From: DATIYF01 sp035517775
GTDB taxonomy: Bacteria > Acidobacteriota > Terriglobia > Terriglobales > Acidobacteriaceae
Assembly: GCA_035517775.1 (NCBI GenBank)
Contig: DATIYF010000103.1
Location: forward strand, 1-64,000
Direction of reading: 5' to 3'
DNA: 64,000 nt
This document shows, piece by piece, positions 49,203-58,330 of this stretch (its first letter is position 1; every line of letters starts with the position of its first letter). The translations under genes and the position numbers were made by a program. The notes below the pieces were generated by a model. It saw nothing but the letters and a program-made list of their open reading frames with translations. It searched no databases and was not told the origin of the DNA.

Positions 49203-50429
49203 CTACTGCGCTGCCTGCGCCTGTTCCGCGGGCGAGTCCGCGCCCACTCCTGGGCCGCTCGAAGGCAGGTGCAGCGCATTGGCCAGGCCTTCGGCCAGCA
49301 TCGCCGGCAGGGTCCGGTAAAGGCGGCGGCGAAGGTTGCTGTAGCCTTGCGTGCCGGCAAACATATCGCACATCAAGGTGCGGAAGCTGGGACTGCTGGC
49401 GGTGAATTGCACCATCCGTTCGATCACCGCCTGGCCCATCCAGCTCCCCGAGTAGAAGCGGTCGGCCACGCTGGCGGCTGTCTCCAGGTCAGGCAGGAAA
49501 TCTTTACGCACCCTGGCGGCGTAAGAATCAGGGCGCTCCGCCAGCAACGCCTGCGCCGCCAGCTCGCCCGAGCGCATGGCGTAGTACAGTCCTTCTCCGG
49601 TAATGGGATCCACAAATCCTGCCGCATCCCCGATCAGCGCCCAGCCCTCTCCGCAGATTTTGCGGCTCCGCAGGGTCTCGGCGCGCAGTGAGGGCAGCAC
49701 GTGGGCGTAGAACGGCGCGCCTTTGAACTCCATGCCGAAGCCGGTCAGCGATTGCTCCAGCGTGGCCCGCAGCCGCGCGCTGCTCTGCGATGTGAGCTTG
49801 CCGCAAATCCCGGCGGAGTAATGATCGGCGCGGGGAAACAGCCAGACATAACCCTCCAGTCCCGCCAGAAACTGAATCCGGACCACGCCGCTCTGCCCCG
49901 GAATGTAATACCCGGCCGTGATCATCAAGTCTTCGGGAGCAAAAGGCTGAGCAAACGGTGTGCGGAAGGCGGTCCGCGCTCCTGTGGCCAGAATTACGTA
50001 GCTGGCTTTATAAGATCCCGCGCTCGCGTGCAGCCGCCAGTCTCCTGCCCATCCTTCCACGCCCAGCACCCGCCTGGCCACAATCTCCGCCCCCGCCGCC
50101 CGCGCCCGCTCCAGCAAAAGCCCGTTCAACACCTGGCGCGAAAAAATCGCCAGCGGCTGTTCCAGCCCGAACGAAGCCTTGCGGCCCGAGGGCGCAATTA
50201 ATTCGCAATGGCCGGCCCAATTTCTCTCCTGGCATCTCTGGTTCAGAAACGGCCACTCCATCAGCGCGCGATGGGTCAGGCCGCCGCCGCAGGGCTTCTC
50301 CCAGCCGGGCTTTTCCTCGAACAGAATTACGCGCCGCCCGCCGCGCGCCAGGCTCTCCGCCGCCACCGAACCGGCAGGTCCGCCGCCCACAATCGCAATC
50401 GTGTCTTCCGCCAAGCCGGCCGCTCCCAA
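49203..50429 (-). CDS. Geranylgeranyl-reductase-family FAD oxidoreductase
   Basis: A 408-residue flavoprotein. The Rossmann motif TIAIVGGGPAGSVAAESLAR (about residues 10-29) is followed by EKPGWEKPCGGGLTHRAL, the PCGGG pattern of the geranylgeranyl reductase/ChlP and lipid-saturating group, then a second FAD motif WALIGDAAGFVDPITGEGLY. Family members reduce isoprenoid or other unsaturated chains, or act as halogenase-like monooxygenases. The true substrate (menaquinone, polyprenol or carotenoid) cannot be told from sequence. It is a single gene following tRNA-Leu on the other strand. Confidence 0.85.
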   Translation of the reverse strand: MGAAGLAEDTIAIVGGGPAGSVAAESLARGGRRVILFEEKPGWEKPCGGGLTHRALMEWPFLNQRCQERNWAGHCELIAPSGRKASFGLEQPLAIFSRQVLNGLLLERARAAGAEIVARRVLGVEGWAGDWRLHASAGSYKASYVILATGARTAFRTPFAQPFAPEDLMITAGYYIPGQSGVVRIQFLAGLEGYVWLFPRADHYSAGICGKLTSQSSARLRATLEQSLTGFGMEFKGAPFYAHVLPSLRAETLRSRKICGEGWALIGDAAGFVDPITGEGLYYAMRSGELAAQALLAERPDSYAARVRKDFLPDLETAASVADRFYSGSWMGQAVIERMVQFTASSPSFRTLMCDMFAGTQGYSNLRRRLYRTLPAMLAEGLANALHLPSSGPGVGADSPAEQAQAAQ

Positions 50430-50604
50430 TAGAGATAGGTGTCGTATTGCGGTAAAGCCAAGCTACAAAAGAGAAACGGATGAAGATAGGAAAGCTGGCA
50501 GTTTACCCGACAAACTGCCCGTCTGCACAGCCCCGAGGGTCAACAAGGCGACTCCGGGGCCACCCTCCCCGGCCTCGCGAAGAAAGGCTATCGCCCGCCG
50601 CGAA

Positions 50605-50880
50605 TCACTGCACTGCAGTCAAGCCCTGATAGACGAACAATCCCGCGATTACCAGCAGCATGATCCCGGAAACCACTCCCAGGGTTCTCAGCAGCGGGGT
50701 CAGCTTGTTCATCTTGCTGATGATCTCCACTTGCTCTTTCGCCATGTGAGCTTCTGATTCGTCGAGGAACAACTGGTCATCCTCGTGCATGGTGAGGGTG
50801 CTGCGGTAGATCAGGAGAATAATCAGAACAGTGGTGAGAGCGCCCCAGGTAATCAGCAGCCACATCAGACCAGGAGACAT
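50605..50880 (-). CDS. Small two-helix membrane protein of unknown function
   Basis: A 91-residue protein with helices at about 5-25 and 68-88, separated by a charged soluble segment (RSTLTMHEDDQLFLDESEAH then MAKEQVEIISKMNKLTPLLR). There is no motif I recognise. The start at 50880 (MSPGLMWLLITWGALTTVLI) fits a membrane insertion signal. It lies between the flavoprotein and the Fe-S gene. It was possibly kept as a membrane accessory, but the function is open. Confidence 0.65.
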   Translation of the reverse strand: MSPGLMWLLITWGALTTVLIILLIYRSTLTMHEDDQLFLDESEAHMAKEQVEIISKMNKLTPLLRTLGVVSGIMLLVIAGLFVYQGLTAVQ

Positions 50881-51099
50881 ACGTCACCTCGGCATTGATC
50901 TCGGTCCGGCCCGCCAAGATCGGCTAGGATGGGGTTCTTGGGCCCCAGGCCACGTTCCAGGAAGGCCCCAGGCAGATTATAGCCCTGGAATGCAAGCGGC
51001 AGCGGTCGCCGGGCCGCTTTATTGCGACTTTGGAACTGGGGTGCCATCTAACCCCTTGGGCAGGGCGGCCAAAGGAAGGGCAGGCCTTCCCGCCTCTGC

Positions 51100-51105
51100 T
51101 ATAAT
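51100..51105 (+). promoter_or_regulatory. Candidate -10 box for the Fe-S carrier gene
   Basis: A consensus TATAAT, 31 bases before ATG 51136, which itself has AAGGAGAT ahead of it. The -35 position (AGGGCA) is a poor match, hinting at activator dependence or use of another sigma factor. Confidence 0.45.
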
Positions 51106-51135
51106 GCATCTATTATTTGTTTCAAGGAGATAAGG

Positions 51136-51504
51136 ATGGCCACAACCACTACCACCCCGGAAGTGAAGCCCAAGGCGGCTCCCATCAGTCTGACTTCGAC
51201 CGCCATCGCCAAGGTCAAGGAGATCATGGCGCAACAGAATCCCGTTCCCGCCGGCTTGCGCGTGGGCGTGGTCGGCGGAGGCTGCTCCGGCTTCTCTTAC
51301 TCCATGCAATTTGAGAACGGCGCCGGCATGATGGACAAGATCTTCGACATGGATGGCCTGAAAGTCTATGTGGATGCGACCTCCATCATGTACCTGAATG
51401 GCTGCACGGTTGACTATGTGGAGACTCTCGAGGGCGCGGGCTTCAAGTTTGATAACCCCAACGTGAAGAGCACCTGCGGCTGCGGGTCGTCATTCAGCGT
51501 GTAG
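51136..51504 (+). CDS. erpA: A-type iron-sulfur cluster carrier
   Basis: A 122-residue HesB/IscA-family protein that accepts and delivers Fe-S clusters. The three cluster cysteines are in GVVGGGCSGFSYSMQF and STCGCGSSFSV (C-x-n-C-x-C). A Thr/Pro-rich N-tail of about 15 residues precedes the domain. It is monocistronic, followed directly by an intrinsic terminator. ErpA versus IscA assignment is by style only. There is no isc/suf cluster nearby. Confidence 0.92.
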   Translation: MATTTTTPEVKPKAAPISLTSTAIAKVKEIMAQQNPVPAGLRVGVVGGGCSGFSYSMQFENGAGMMDKIFDMDGLKVYVDATSIMYLNGCTVDYVETLEGAGFKFDNPNVKSTCGCGSSFSV

Positions 51505-51534
51505 GAACGCCGAGTTAAATCTTCGGAAATTTCC

Positions 51535-51565
51535 AAGCCCTGCCCGGTGCGGCAGGGCTTTTGAT
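51535..51565 (+). terminator. Intrinsic terminator after the Fe-S carrier
   Basis: AAGCCCTGCC (51535-51544), loop CGGTGC, GGCAGGGCTT (51551-51560), then TTGATTT. A strong 10-base stem with a T-rich tail. Confidence 0.9.
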
Positions 51566-51575
51566 TTGTGCAGCC

Positions 51576-52532
51576 TTAGTTCTGCGGCTCTTCTGGCTGG
51601 GCCGGCGGAGGCTGAGACGGCTGTGAGGGCTGGGGTTGCGCCGGTTGCTGCGGTTGCATGAAGCTGTTTCCCGAATTGCCAAACCCGCTGTTGTTTGAGC
51701 CGAATCCACCGGCCGGAGCTGCGCCGCTACCGGTCTGCGTCGCTGGAATCGCCATCTGCAGCCCCGGCTGCCAGGGCGTGGTAATCAGGCCGCCGCGGTC
51801 GAGCGTGGGGTCGTAAACGAAAAACCAGTCGTTGTAATGATCTTTTCCGTTGAACTCGCGAATGCTTTGCGCCTTGCTGGTGCTGACCACGCCGATGATT
51901 GGGCCTCCGCCGAACACCTGGCCGGTCAGCGAGCCGCCGCTTGAGCCGCCGCCAAGCGAGCTGGTGACGCCCGAAGGCGCAGCCGGGCCTGAGGTTTCCG
52001 GCGTCGTGCTGGAGGAACTCGCGGTCGCCGTCAGGCCCGCGGCGCCCCCTTGCAGGTTCAAAGTCTGCGACCCGGACTGCAGTCCGCCCGCCAGCGCGCT
52101 CACCGAAGTCGCACCCGCGATGCCCGCCCCCCCACTCATCTGAAATTCGCCGTAGTGCACCAGCTTGAAGTCCTGGCCGGTGATAGGGTCTTTGTATTTC
52201 TTGCGCAGAAAGCGCAGGTTGTTGGTGTTCTGCAGGTCCTCGATGCGCGTGGGGTAGCGTCCGAATTTCTTGTAGTAGCGGCGAATCGCGCGCGTGTACT
52301 GCACGCCGCGATGAATCAGCTCTTCTTCGCGGTCGCGCTTGATCTGGAAGGTGATGCTGGGGGCCACCGCCGCGCCAGCGATGACCAGCAGGGCGACGAA
52401 GAGCAGCAGAGTAATCAGAATGTAGCCCTGCTGCTTTTTTCCGTGTCTTCTGCGGTCTGCCAGGGCTTTCGTCCTGGAGAACTGCGCGACTCCGCTTGAG
52501 GCCGGACGGCAAGCTTGATCTCTACTGCTCAT
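51576..52532 (-). CDS. Type II secretion/type IV pilus pseudopilin-like protein
   Basis: A 318-residue protein. The hydrophobic N-terminal helix follows a basic leader and a Gly (G36), reading YILITLLLFVALLVIAGAAV. The +5 residue is Thr instead of the usual Glu. The stalk continues with QIKRDREEELIHRGVQYTRA and IRRYYKKFGRYPTRIEDLQN, strongly pseudopilin-like (GspG-type). Residues about 140-220 and 270-318 are Gly/Ser/Thr- and Gln/Pro-rich low-complexity regions, and EFNGKDHYNDWFFVYDPTLD lies between. It is the last gene of the pilus operon. A GspG-like minor pilin or adaptor role is likely. Confidence 0.8.
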   Translation of the reverse strand: MSSRDQACRPASSGVAQFSRTKALADRRRHGKKQQGYILITLLLFVALLVIAGAAVAPSITFQIKRDREEELIHRGVQYTRAIRRYYKKFGRYPTRIEDLQNTNNLRFLRKKYKDPITGQDFKLVHYGEFQMSGGAGIAGATSVSALAGGLQSGSQTLNLQGGAAGLTATASSSSTTPETSGPAAPSGVTSSLGGGSSGGSLTGQVFGGGPIIGVVSTSKAQSIREFNGKDHYNDWFFVYDPTLDRGGLITTPWQPGLQMAIPATQTGSGAAPAGGFGSNNSGFGNSGNSFMQPQQPAQPQPSQPSQPPPAQPEEPQN

Positions 52533-52537
52533 GTTCC

Positions 52538-53152
52538 TTATCCCTGGCTCAGCGGAATCTCCTGCCGGTTGTTGTTCAGCACATCTTCAATCTCCACCGA
52601 TCCCGGTGAGATGCGCAAGACCTTGTAGCGGCGGTCCACGATGTCGCCTTCAGAGGCGATGAAAATATCGTCCCCCTTGGCCAGAAAGACCTTCTTGATC
52701 TCCCCCGGCTTGCTGGCAAAACCATAAAACTTCAGGTCAATGGGAGGCGGCAGGGGCGGCCCCGGGGGCTGCGGCGGCGGCTGCTTCTTCGCATGATCGG
52801 TGGCGCCTGGAGCAATCGGCTTGGGAATATCCACCTGGGCGCGGAAAATGTTGCGCCCGCTGCCCTCGTACTTGGTATCTTCGCTCCTGCTCAGCCAGTC
52901 AAAGCGCAGTGTGGGGTCCAGGGAGCTGACCATCGGCAGGTTCTTTTTCTGCCTGTCAGCGCCCCGGACGCGGGCGGTTGGATGAGGCGGGGGTGCAACC
53001 GGCTCCTCTGTCACCGCCGGCGCCGCCGTGGTCGCCGCCGCCGAAGGCGAGCCGCTGGAGAAGAACAGCCAGCGGGCAAGCAATACCACTGCCAGCACCG
53101 CCAGCACAATGGCGGTGATCAGTTTTGGCCGGCTTTCCGCCCCTGTTTGCAT
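52538..53152 (-). CDS. PilP/GspC-like inner-membrane pilus assembly protein
   Basis: A 204-residue protein with one N-terminal helix (about 11-31), a Pro/Ala-rich linker, and a C-terminal domain with PPIDLKFYGFASKPGEIKKV and DDIFIASEGDIVDRRYKVLR, the beta strands of the GspC HR/PilP fold. It lies just after pilO (one base overlap region) and before the pseudopilin, the usual pilMNOP position. It should link the inner-membrane platform to the secretin, though no pilQ is in the window. Confidence 0.8.
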   Translation of the reverse strand: MQTGAESRPKLITAIVLAVLAVVLLARWLFFSSGSPSAAATTAAPAVTEEPVAPPPHPTARVRGADRQKKNLPMVSSLDPTLRFDWLSRSEDTKYEGSGRNIFRAQVDIPKPIAPGATDHAKKQPPPQPPGPPLPPPIDLKFYGFASKPGEIKKVFLAKGDDIFIASEGDIVDRRYKVLRISPGSVEIEDVLNNNRQEIPLSQG

Positions 53153-53692
53153 CTAGCCTTCTGTCTTCAGATATGTCTGCAGCTGCAGCTGCAGCCGCAC
53201 CGTGCCCGCCTGCTCCCCGCCCAGCTGCACGCTGTTCACAATAAAGAATAGCTGGTCGCGCTCCAGCGAGTTGATAAACTTCACCAGCTGCAAATAATCC
53301 CCGGTCAGGCTGGCGTCAATGATGACCGGCCGCAACCCCACCGGCTCCGGGTCTTTGAAGGTGTAGCGCACCTGGCCCAGCGCAACCCCGCTCTGTTGTG
53401 CTACCCGGCCAAGCGCGTCAGAGACTGCCGAATCGCGGCCGGGCAGCCGCTGCTTGTAGAACTCGGCGATTTCCTTGCGCGAGGTGGCAACCTTCTTATC
53501 CAGCCCACGCAGCGGCTCGACCTCGTGGGTCTTTTGCCGCAACTCCGTCCATAGCTGGTCCTGCTGCTCACGCCGCCCCTGGGCCGAACCCACCAGCGGA
53601 GAAAACAGCACCGCCGCGGCCGCCACGTCCAGCACGCCCAGCGTCACGAAAGCGATCGTCAGCTTTTTGCGGGTTGGCTGCAGATCAGGCAT
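53153..53692 (-). CDS. pilO: Type IV pilus inner-membrane protein PilO
   Basis: A 179-residue protein: one membrane helix (about 14-32), a coiled coil (QQDQLWTELRQKTHEVEPLR, RGLDKKVATSRKEIAEFYKQ) and a ferredoxin-like domain (YLQLVKFINSLERDQLFFIV, NSVQLG). It overlaps the end of pilN by one base. It heterodimerises with PilN and aligns the pilus machine across the periplasm. Confidence 0.87.
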   Translation of the reverse strand: MPDLQPTRKKLTIAFVTLGVLDVAAAAVLFSPLVGSAQGRREQQDQLWTELRQKTHEVEPLRGLDKKVATSRKEIAEFYKQRLPGRDSAVSDALGRVAQQSGVALGQVRYTFKDPEPVGLRPVIIDASLTGDYLQLVKFINSLERDQLFFIVNSVQLGGEQAGTVRLQLQLQTYLKTEG

Positions 53693-54294
53693 TAGGGCGC
53701 GCCTCCCTTGCTGGCCGCGGCCTCGGCCCCGGGAATATAGAAAGTGCTCAACTCGAACTGCACATTATCGCCGTTGGTTTGACCAGCCATCCCCGCCTCT
53801 TGCTCAATCTGGGTGCGCTGAAAGCGCTGCGAATCCTCCATGTTGCGCACCAGCTCGATGGCCCGGTCACGGGATTGCCCCGCCACCACCAGCTTAAGCT
53901 CCAGTTCACCCTCCGGCGTCATTTCCGGATGAATCGAGACCACGTGCAGATGCGGCGGCATCACCCGCTCCAGGTCCTCGAAAACCCGCGTCCAGGAGAG
54001 CGACTTGCGCTCGAACAGTGCGTTGAGAAACTCGGCCCGGTCGCGCACCTCGCGATTGTGCGGCAGGTTCATCTGGGCCACGGCCTGCTGCTTTTGCTGA
54101 TCGCGCGCCGCAATTTGCTGCTCGAGCCGGGTGATGGACTCGCGGTCTTTATTGGCCCCGGACCACGCGCTGATCACTCCCAGCACCAGCAGCAAAGAAA
54201 ACAGTCCCAGCCCGGCCAGGGCGGTGCCCCAGCGCAGCCAGAAGCGCCGTACATCCTCGTAAGGATGAGTTGCGAGATTGATATCCAGCCGCAT
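53692..54294 (-). CDS. pilN: Type IV pilus assembly protein PilN
   Basis: A 200-residue protein beginning RLDINLATHPYEDVRRFWLR, the conserved PilN N-tail (INL motif) that binds the groove of PilM. It has a membrane helix (about 25-45), a coiled coil (RLEQQIAARDQQKQQAVAQM), and a ferredoxin-like part with WTRVFEDLERVMPPHLHVVS. It is tightly flanked by pilM (2 bases) and pilO (overlap). Confidence 0.9.
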   Translation of the reverse strand: MRLDINLATHPYEDVRRFWLRWGTALAGLGLFSLLLVLGVISAWSGANKDRESITRLEQQIAARDQQKQQAVAQMNLPHNREVRDRAEFLNALFERKSLSWTRVFEDLERVMPPHLHVVSIHPEMTPEGELELKLVVAGQSRDRAIELVRNMEDSQRFQRTQIEQEAGMAGQTNGDNVQFELSTFYIPGAEAAASKGGAP

Positions 54295-54295
54295 C

Positions 54296-55186
54296 TCAGG
54301 AGCTCAGTGCCCCCACCACCCCCGCAATCTGCCACTTGGGGATCTGTCCCCGCCCGCCGCCCAGTTGCGAGGCGCTGACCAGGTCTTGCACCTCGATTCC
54401 GGTCTGGGCGCGCAGCGCCGGGGCCGCGCCCGTAAGATTGGGCAGCCCGGCAATATACAGGCGATCAAGGTTCAGATGATAGGTATCCTGAAAGAACACC
54501 ACCGAGGGATAAACTTCTTCCGCCAGCCGCTCGCCTGTGATCGCCGTGCCATCGGGATTCTCCAGGGTGCGAAACAGCAGCAGCTGGTTCTGGTCGAGAA
54601 TGGCGATGCTGGTCGTGCGCGTATCCACCTTGGCAATCAGCACCGGCCGGTCAGCCCTTGCCGCGCCTAAAGCGGCAAGCATGGAAGGAACCACGATCCC
54701 CGGATTGTAGCCCGCCTCCACGAACGCCGCCTCGTATTCCTCGACCACGCTGGCCAGCGCCACCGCCGCCACCACCCTCACGCCGGAACCCGAGGATTGC
54801 ACGTGATAGGAAACCTTGGCTTTCTCCACATCGAACGGAAGGGATTTCTTCAGCCGGAAGCGCACCACTCCCTCCGCCTCCACGCGCTTGCCGGGCAGCA
54901 TCTCGAAATCGAGCAGCACCACCCGCACCGCGGCATCGGGCAACACCGCAATCACGTCGCGGTTGCGCCCGCCCACGCTGTTCAGGGTGTCGCGCACCGT
55001 CTGGCTCACCGCGCTTCGATTGCGCAGGTTGCTTTCGGTAAGGTCCGGCACTACGCTCCCCGGCTTAAGGTCGTAGGCGGCGAACTCAACCGAACCCAGG
55101 CCCGAGACTCGTCCTGCCAGCACCCGGTCGCTGGCGATCTCGCAGGCCACGTGAGGCCGGGATCCAGAACTGGAATTTGCGCTCAT
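54296..55186 (-). CDS. pilM: Type IV pilus assembly protein PilM
   Basis: A 296-residue actin-like cytosolic ATPase fold protein. Motifs include VLLDFEMLPGKRVEAEGVVR, FRLKKSLPFDVEKAKVSYHV, and VLIAKVDTRTTSIAILDQNQ, the pilM phosphate-binding segment, then LYIAGLPNLTGAAPALRAQT. It recruits PilN to the membrane and couples PilB/PilC to the platform. The start at 55186 has only a modest ribosome site. It is the first of the pilM-N-O-P run. Confidence 0.9.
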   Translation of the reverse strand: MSANSSSGSRPHVACEIASDRVLAGRVSGLGSVEFAAYDLKPGSVVPDLTESNLRNRSAVSQTVRDTLNSVGGRNRDVIAVLPDAAVRVVLLDFEMLPGKRVEAEGVVRFRLKKSLPFDVEKAKVSYHVQSSGSGVRVVAAVALASVVEEYEAAFVEAGYNPGIVVPSMLAALGAARADRPVLIAKVDTRTTSIAILDQNQLLLFRTLENPDGTAITGERLAEEVYPSVVFFQDTYHLNLDRLYIAGLPNLTGAAPALRAQTGIEVQDLVSASQLGGGRGQIPKWQIAGVVGALSS

Positions 55187-55247
55187 GGTTTGAATTTTCC
55201 GCCCGGCCCGCTCCGCTTGTCCAGGTTCCGCCCGTTCCGGCCTGAGG

Positions 55248-56921
55248 TTAGCGCATGCTCTCGATGAAGGTGACCTTATTGATCTCCTTCAGGGTGGTCA
55301 GGCCAAGCCGGACCTTGTCCAGGGCTGACTCGCGCAGGAAGCGCATCCCTTCTTCCCGGGCAGCGCGGCGAATCTCCGAGGTCGGCTTCTTGGCCAGAAT
55401 CATCTCACGGATGCGGTCGCTCAGATCGAGCAGTTCATGAATGGCGGTACGCCCGCGGAAGCCGGTGCCGGCGCATTCAATGCATCCCTGGCCTTCGTAG
55501 AACGGCACCCGCGACCACTGCGCCGGATCCAGGCCGCTGGCCTCCAGCACATCCGCCGGATAATGCGTCATCTTGCGGCAGGTGTTGCAGATCAGGCGCA
55601 CCAGCCGCTGCGCCAGAATGCAGTTCAGCGCGGAAACGAAGTTGTAAGGCTCTACCCCCATGTTGAGGAAGCGCCCCAGCACGTCCACCACGTTGTTGGC
55701 GTGCACCGTAGTAAACACCAGGTGCCCTGTGAGCGCCGACTGGATGGCAATCTGCGCCGTCTCCGAATCGCGAATCTCGCCCACCATGATTTTATCGGGA
55801 TCATGCCGCAGGATGGAGCGGAGGCCGCGGGCGAAGGTCAGCCCCTTCTTTTCGTTGACCGGAATCTGGGTGATGCCGCGAATCTGGTACTCGACCGGGT
55901 CTTCGATGGTGATGATCTTGTCTTCATCGGTCTTGATTTCATTGATGGCGGCGTAAAGCGTGGTGGTCTTGCCGCTGCCCGTCGGCCCCGTGACCAGCAC
56001 CATGCCGTAAGGCTCATAAATGTAGCGCCGGAAGCGCCGCAGGTCTTCTTCGTCGAAGCCCACCACGTCGAGCACCAACTGGTGGAACTTCTCGCTCATG
56101 GACTCTTTATCCAGCACGCGCAGCACCGCGTCTTCGCCGTGAATCGAGGGCATGATGGAGACGCGGAAATCGATGGGGCGCTCCGGGCTGCCGTACTTCA
56201 CCCGGAAGCGGCCGTCCTGGGGCACGCGCCGCTCGGAGATATCGAGCTCGCTCATCACCTTGATGCGCGAAATGATGGTCGAATGGTGCTCGCGGCCGAT
56301 GGGCGGCATCGCCTGGGTGAGCACGCCGTCAATGCGGAACTTGATGACCACGGAGTCATCGCGCGTCTCGATGTGAATGTCGCTCGCCCGCCGCTGCAGC
56401 GCGGTGAAGATAGTGGTATCCACCAGCCGGATGATGGGGCTGTCGCCCTCCGAGGTCAGCCGGTCAATCGAGATGGTCTCGTCCCCGGTCTCCTCCTCGT
56501 GCACCACATCCAGGGCGAAGCCTTCGCTGGCTTCCTCCAGCACCCGGTTCGACTGCTCCGTCTTTTTCAGGATCTCCGTGATCTGGGTGAGGGTGGAAAC
56601 CTTCGCGACCACCTGCTTGCGCAGCAGCAGGCTGATCTCGTCAATCATCATCAGCTGGCTGGGATCGGCGATGGCGATCACCAGCCGGCCGTCGCGCGTC
56701 TCTTCCAGCGGAACGAAGTTGTAGCGGAACATCAGGTCCACGCGGATCTTCTTGAACAGGTCATGGTGCAGCTGGAAGTTGTGCAGGTCCACGAACTCGC
56801 AGCGGTAGCGGCGGGCGATATCCTGCGCCCGCTCCAGGTCGGCGGCTTGCGCCGTCGGAGCCAACCGGCCGCCATTGCCGCCGTTCACCAGCACTGGTTT
56901 CTGCTCTGCCATGCTTCCCAT
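55248..56921 (-). CDS. pilB: Type IV pilus assembly ATPase PilB/GspE
   Basis: A 557-residue hexameric secretion ATPase. Residues about 20-150 form the N1/MshEN-like domain. The core has VLVTGPTGSGKTTTLYAAIN (Walker A), the Asp box TIEDPVEYQIRGITQIPVNE, GLTFARGLRSILRHDPDKIM then VGEIRDSETAQIAIQSALTG (Walker B), and the His box TGHLVFTTVHANN. A zinc module C-x2-C (ICNTCRKM) and C-x2-C (GCIECAGTGF) follows. It follows pilC by 53 bases and extends pili by powering pilin polymerisation. No pilT retraction ATPase is seen here. Confidence 0.95.
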   Translation of the reverse strand: MGSMAEQKPVLVNGGNGGRLAPTAQAADLERAQDIARRYRCEFVDLHNFQLHHDLFKKIRVDLMFRYNFVPLEETRDGRLVIAIADPSQLMMIDEISLLLRKQVVAKVSTLTQITEILKKTEQSNRVLEEASEGFALDVVHEEETGDETISIDRLTSEGDSPIIRLVDTTIFTALQRRASDIHIETRDDSVVIKFRIDGVLTQAMPPIGREHHSTIISRIKVMSELDISERRVPQDGRFRVKYGSPERPIDFRVSIMPSIHGEDAVLRVLDKESMSEKFHQLVLDVVGFDEEDLRRFRRYIYEPYGMVLVTGPTGSGKTTTLYAAINEIKTDEDKIITIEDPVEYQIRGITQIPVNEKKGLTFARGLRSILRHDPDKIMVGEIRDSETAQIAIQSALTGHLVFTTVHANNVVDVLGRFLNMGVEPYNFVSALNCILAQRLVRLICNTCRKMTHYPADVLEASGLDPAQWSRVPFYEGQGCIECAGTGFRGRTAIHELLDLSDRIREMILAKKPTSEIRRAAREEGMRFLRESALDKVRLGLTTLKEINKVTFIESMR

Positions 56922-56974
56922 CCGAATGTACCTACGCCATCACGGCCGGCGCCAACTTTATTACCGCGCCCCGC

Positions 56975-58183
56975 CTAATGAATTGCCCCGCTCGATCCCA
57001 AAGTGAAAAGCGGCAGGTACAGGGAGATCAGAATTCCGCCCACAAACACCGCCATCACGATCAGAATCGCCGGCTCGATCAGCGCCATGGCCGCCCCCAG
57101 GGCGGTCTGCACATCTTCCTCGTAAAACTCCGCCACCGAATTCAGCATAGTGGAGAGCGCGCCGGTGGATTCGCCCACCTCGATCATTTCGACTGAAAGA
57201 TCAGGAAACATCTTCTGCTCTTCCAGGCTCTTGGCCAGCGACTGGCCCTCGCGCACCCGCTCCGTCGCTTCCTGAATGCCCAGCAGCACGCGCCGGCTGC
57301 TCATGGAAGCGCCCGCGGTCTCCAGCGATGGCACCAGCGGCAAGCCCCCGGCCAGCAAAGTCGAAAGCATGCGGGAAAAATTCGCCACCTGGTACTTCAG
57401 CCGGATCCCGCCCAGCAAAGGCGTGGCCAGCAGCACGCGGTCAATGCGCTCCGCCCCGCGGTCGGTGGACTTCCACCGCCACAAAGCGGCCACAATCACC
57501 AGCAGTACGATAAACCCGATGGGGGCGTACTTCTGCGCATGGGTTCCCACCGCCAGCATAAACAGCGTGATCGCGGGCAGCTTGGCATCCAGGTTCTGGA
57601 ACAGCGTGGCGAACTCCGGCACCACGTACGTCACCAGAAACACCATCATGCACAGCACCACCGTGATCAGCAGCGCCGGGTACACCAGCGAAACTGCCAG
57701 CTTCTTCTTGAAGCTTAGTCCCAGCCGCTGAAAAGCGATATATCGGCTGAGGACCTCTTCCATATTGCCGCTTTTTTCCCCCGCCATCAGCGTGGTGGTG
57801 TAAATCTTGGGAAACACCGCCTGGGCACTGAAGGCGTCAGAAAGCGACTCGCCGCCTTTGACCCGGTCGCGGACATTTTCCAGAATGGAACGCAGATGAA
57901 CGTCCTTTTGCCGCTTGATCAGCAGGTCCAATGAACTGAGAATCGGCAGTCCCGCCTTGATCAAAGTTAGAAACTGCTGATTAAAGATCAGGAATTGGCT
58001 GGGCCGCACCCGCCGGCCAAGGTGGATTTGCCCGCCGGCGAACATCCCTCGCGGCTTGACCGAGTACACCAGGTAACCCTGCTGCACGAAGCGGTCGCGC
58101 ACGTCGGACTCGGAATACCCCCGCTCGATTTGCTGCAGCAGGTGGCCGCGCTCGTCAGCAGCCTTGATTACGAATTCCGCCAT
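56975..58183 (-). CDS. pilC: Type IV pilus platform protein PilC/GspF
   Basis: A 402-residue inner-membrane platform protein. Two cytosolic repeat domains each carry the signature L-x-x-G-x-P: FLTLIKAGLPILSSLDLLIK and FSRMLSTLLAGGLPLVPSLE, followed by membrane helices (VVLCMMVFLVTYVVPEFATL, and the C-terminal AILIVMAVFVGGILISLYLP). It leads the operon and sits 53 bases before pilB. It anchors pilin assembly. Confidence 0.94.
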   Translation of the reverse strand: MAEFVIKAADERGHLLQQIERGYSESDVRDRFVQQGYLVYSVKPRGMFAGGQIHLGRRVRPSQFLIFNQQFLTLIKAGLPILSSLDLLIKRQKDVHLRSILENVRDRVKGGESLSDAFSAQAVFPKIYTTTLMAGEKSGNMEEVLSRYIAFQRLGLSFKKKLAVSLVYPALLITVVLCMMVFLVTYVVPEFATLFQNLDAKLPAITLFMLAVGTHAQKYAPIGFIVLLVIVAALWRWKSTDRGAERIDRVLLATPLLGGIRLKYQVANFSRMLSTLLAGGLPLVPSLETAGASMSSRRVLLGIQEATERVREGQSLAKSLEEQKMFPDLSVEMIEVGESTGALSTMLNSVAEFYEEDVQTALGAAMALIEPAILIVMAVFVGGILISLYLPLFTLGSSGAIH

Positions 58184-58330
58184 AGCTTGCTCTCAGGGCC
58201 TTCGCTGGCCCAAGTCTAGCATTCCCACGGTGACAACTGTGTAAATATGCCCTTCCGGCGGCCGCCTTGTCTCGCCCTTCGAAAATCCACGAACCACCAA
58301 TGCCATCTGCAACTTAGGTGTTCCTTCGAG

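Noticed and set aside
55437..56978. 513-codon open frame antisense to pilB
   Set aside because: His/Ala/Arg-rich shadow of a strongly conserved ATPase.
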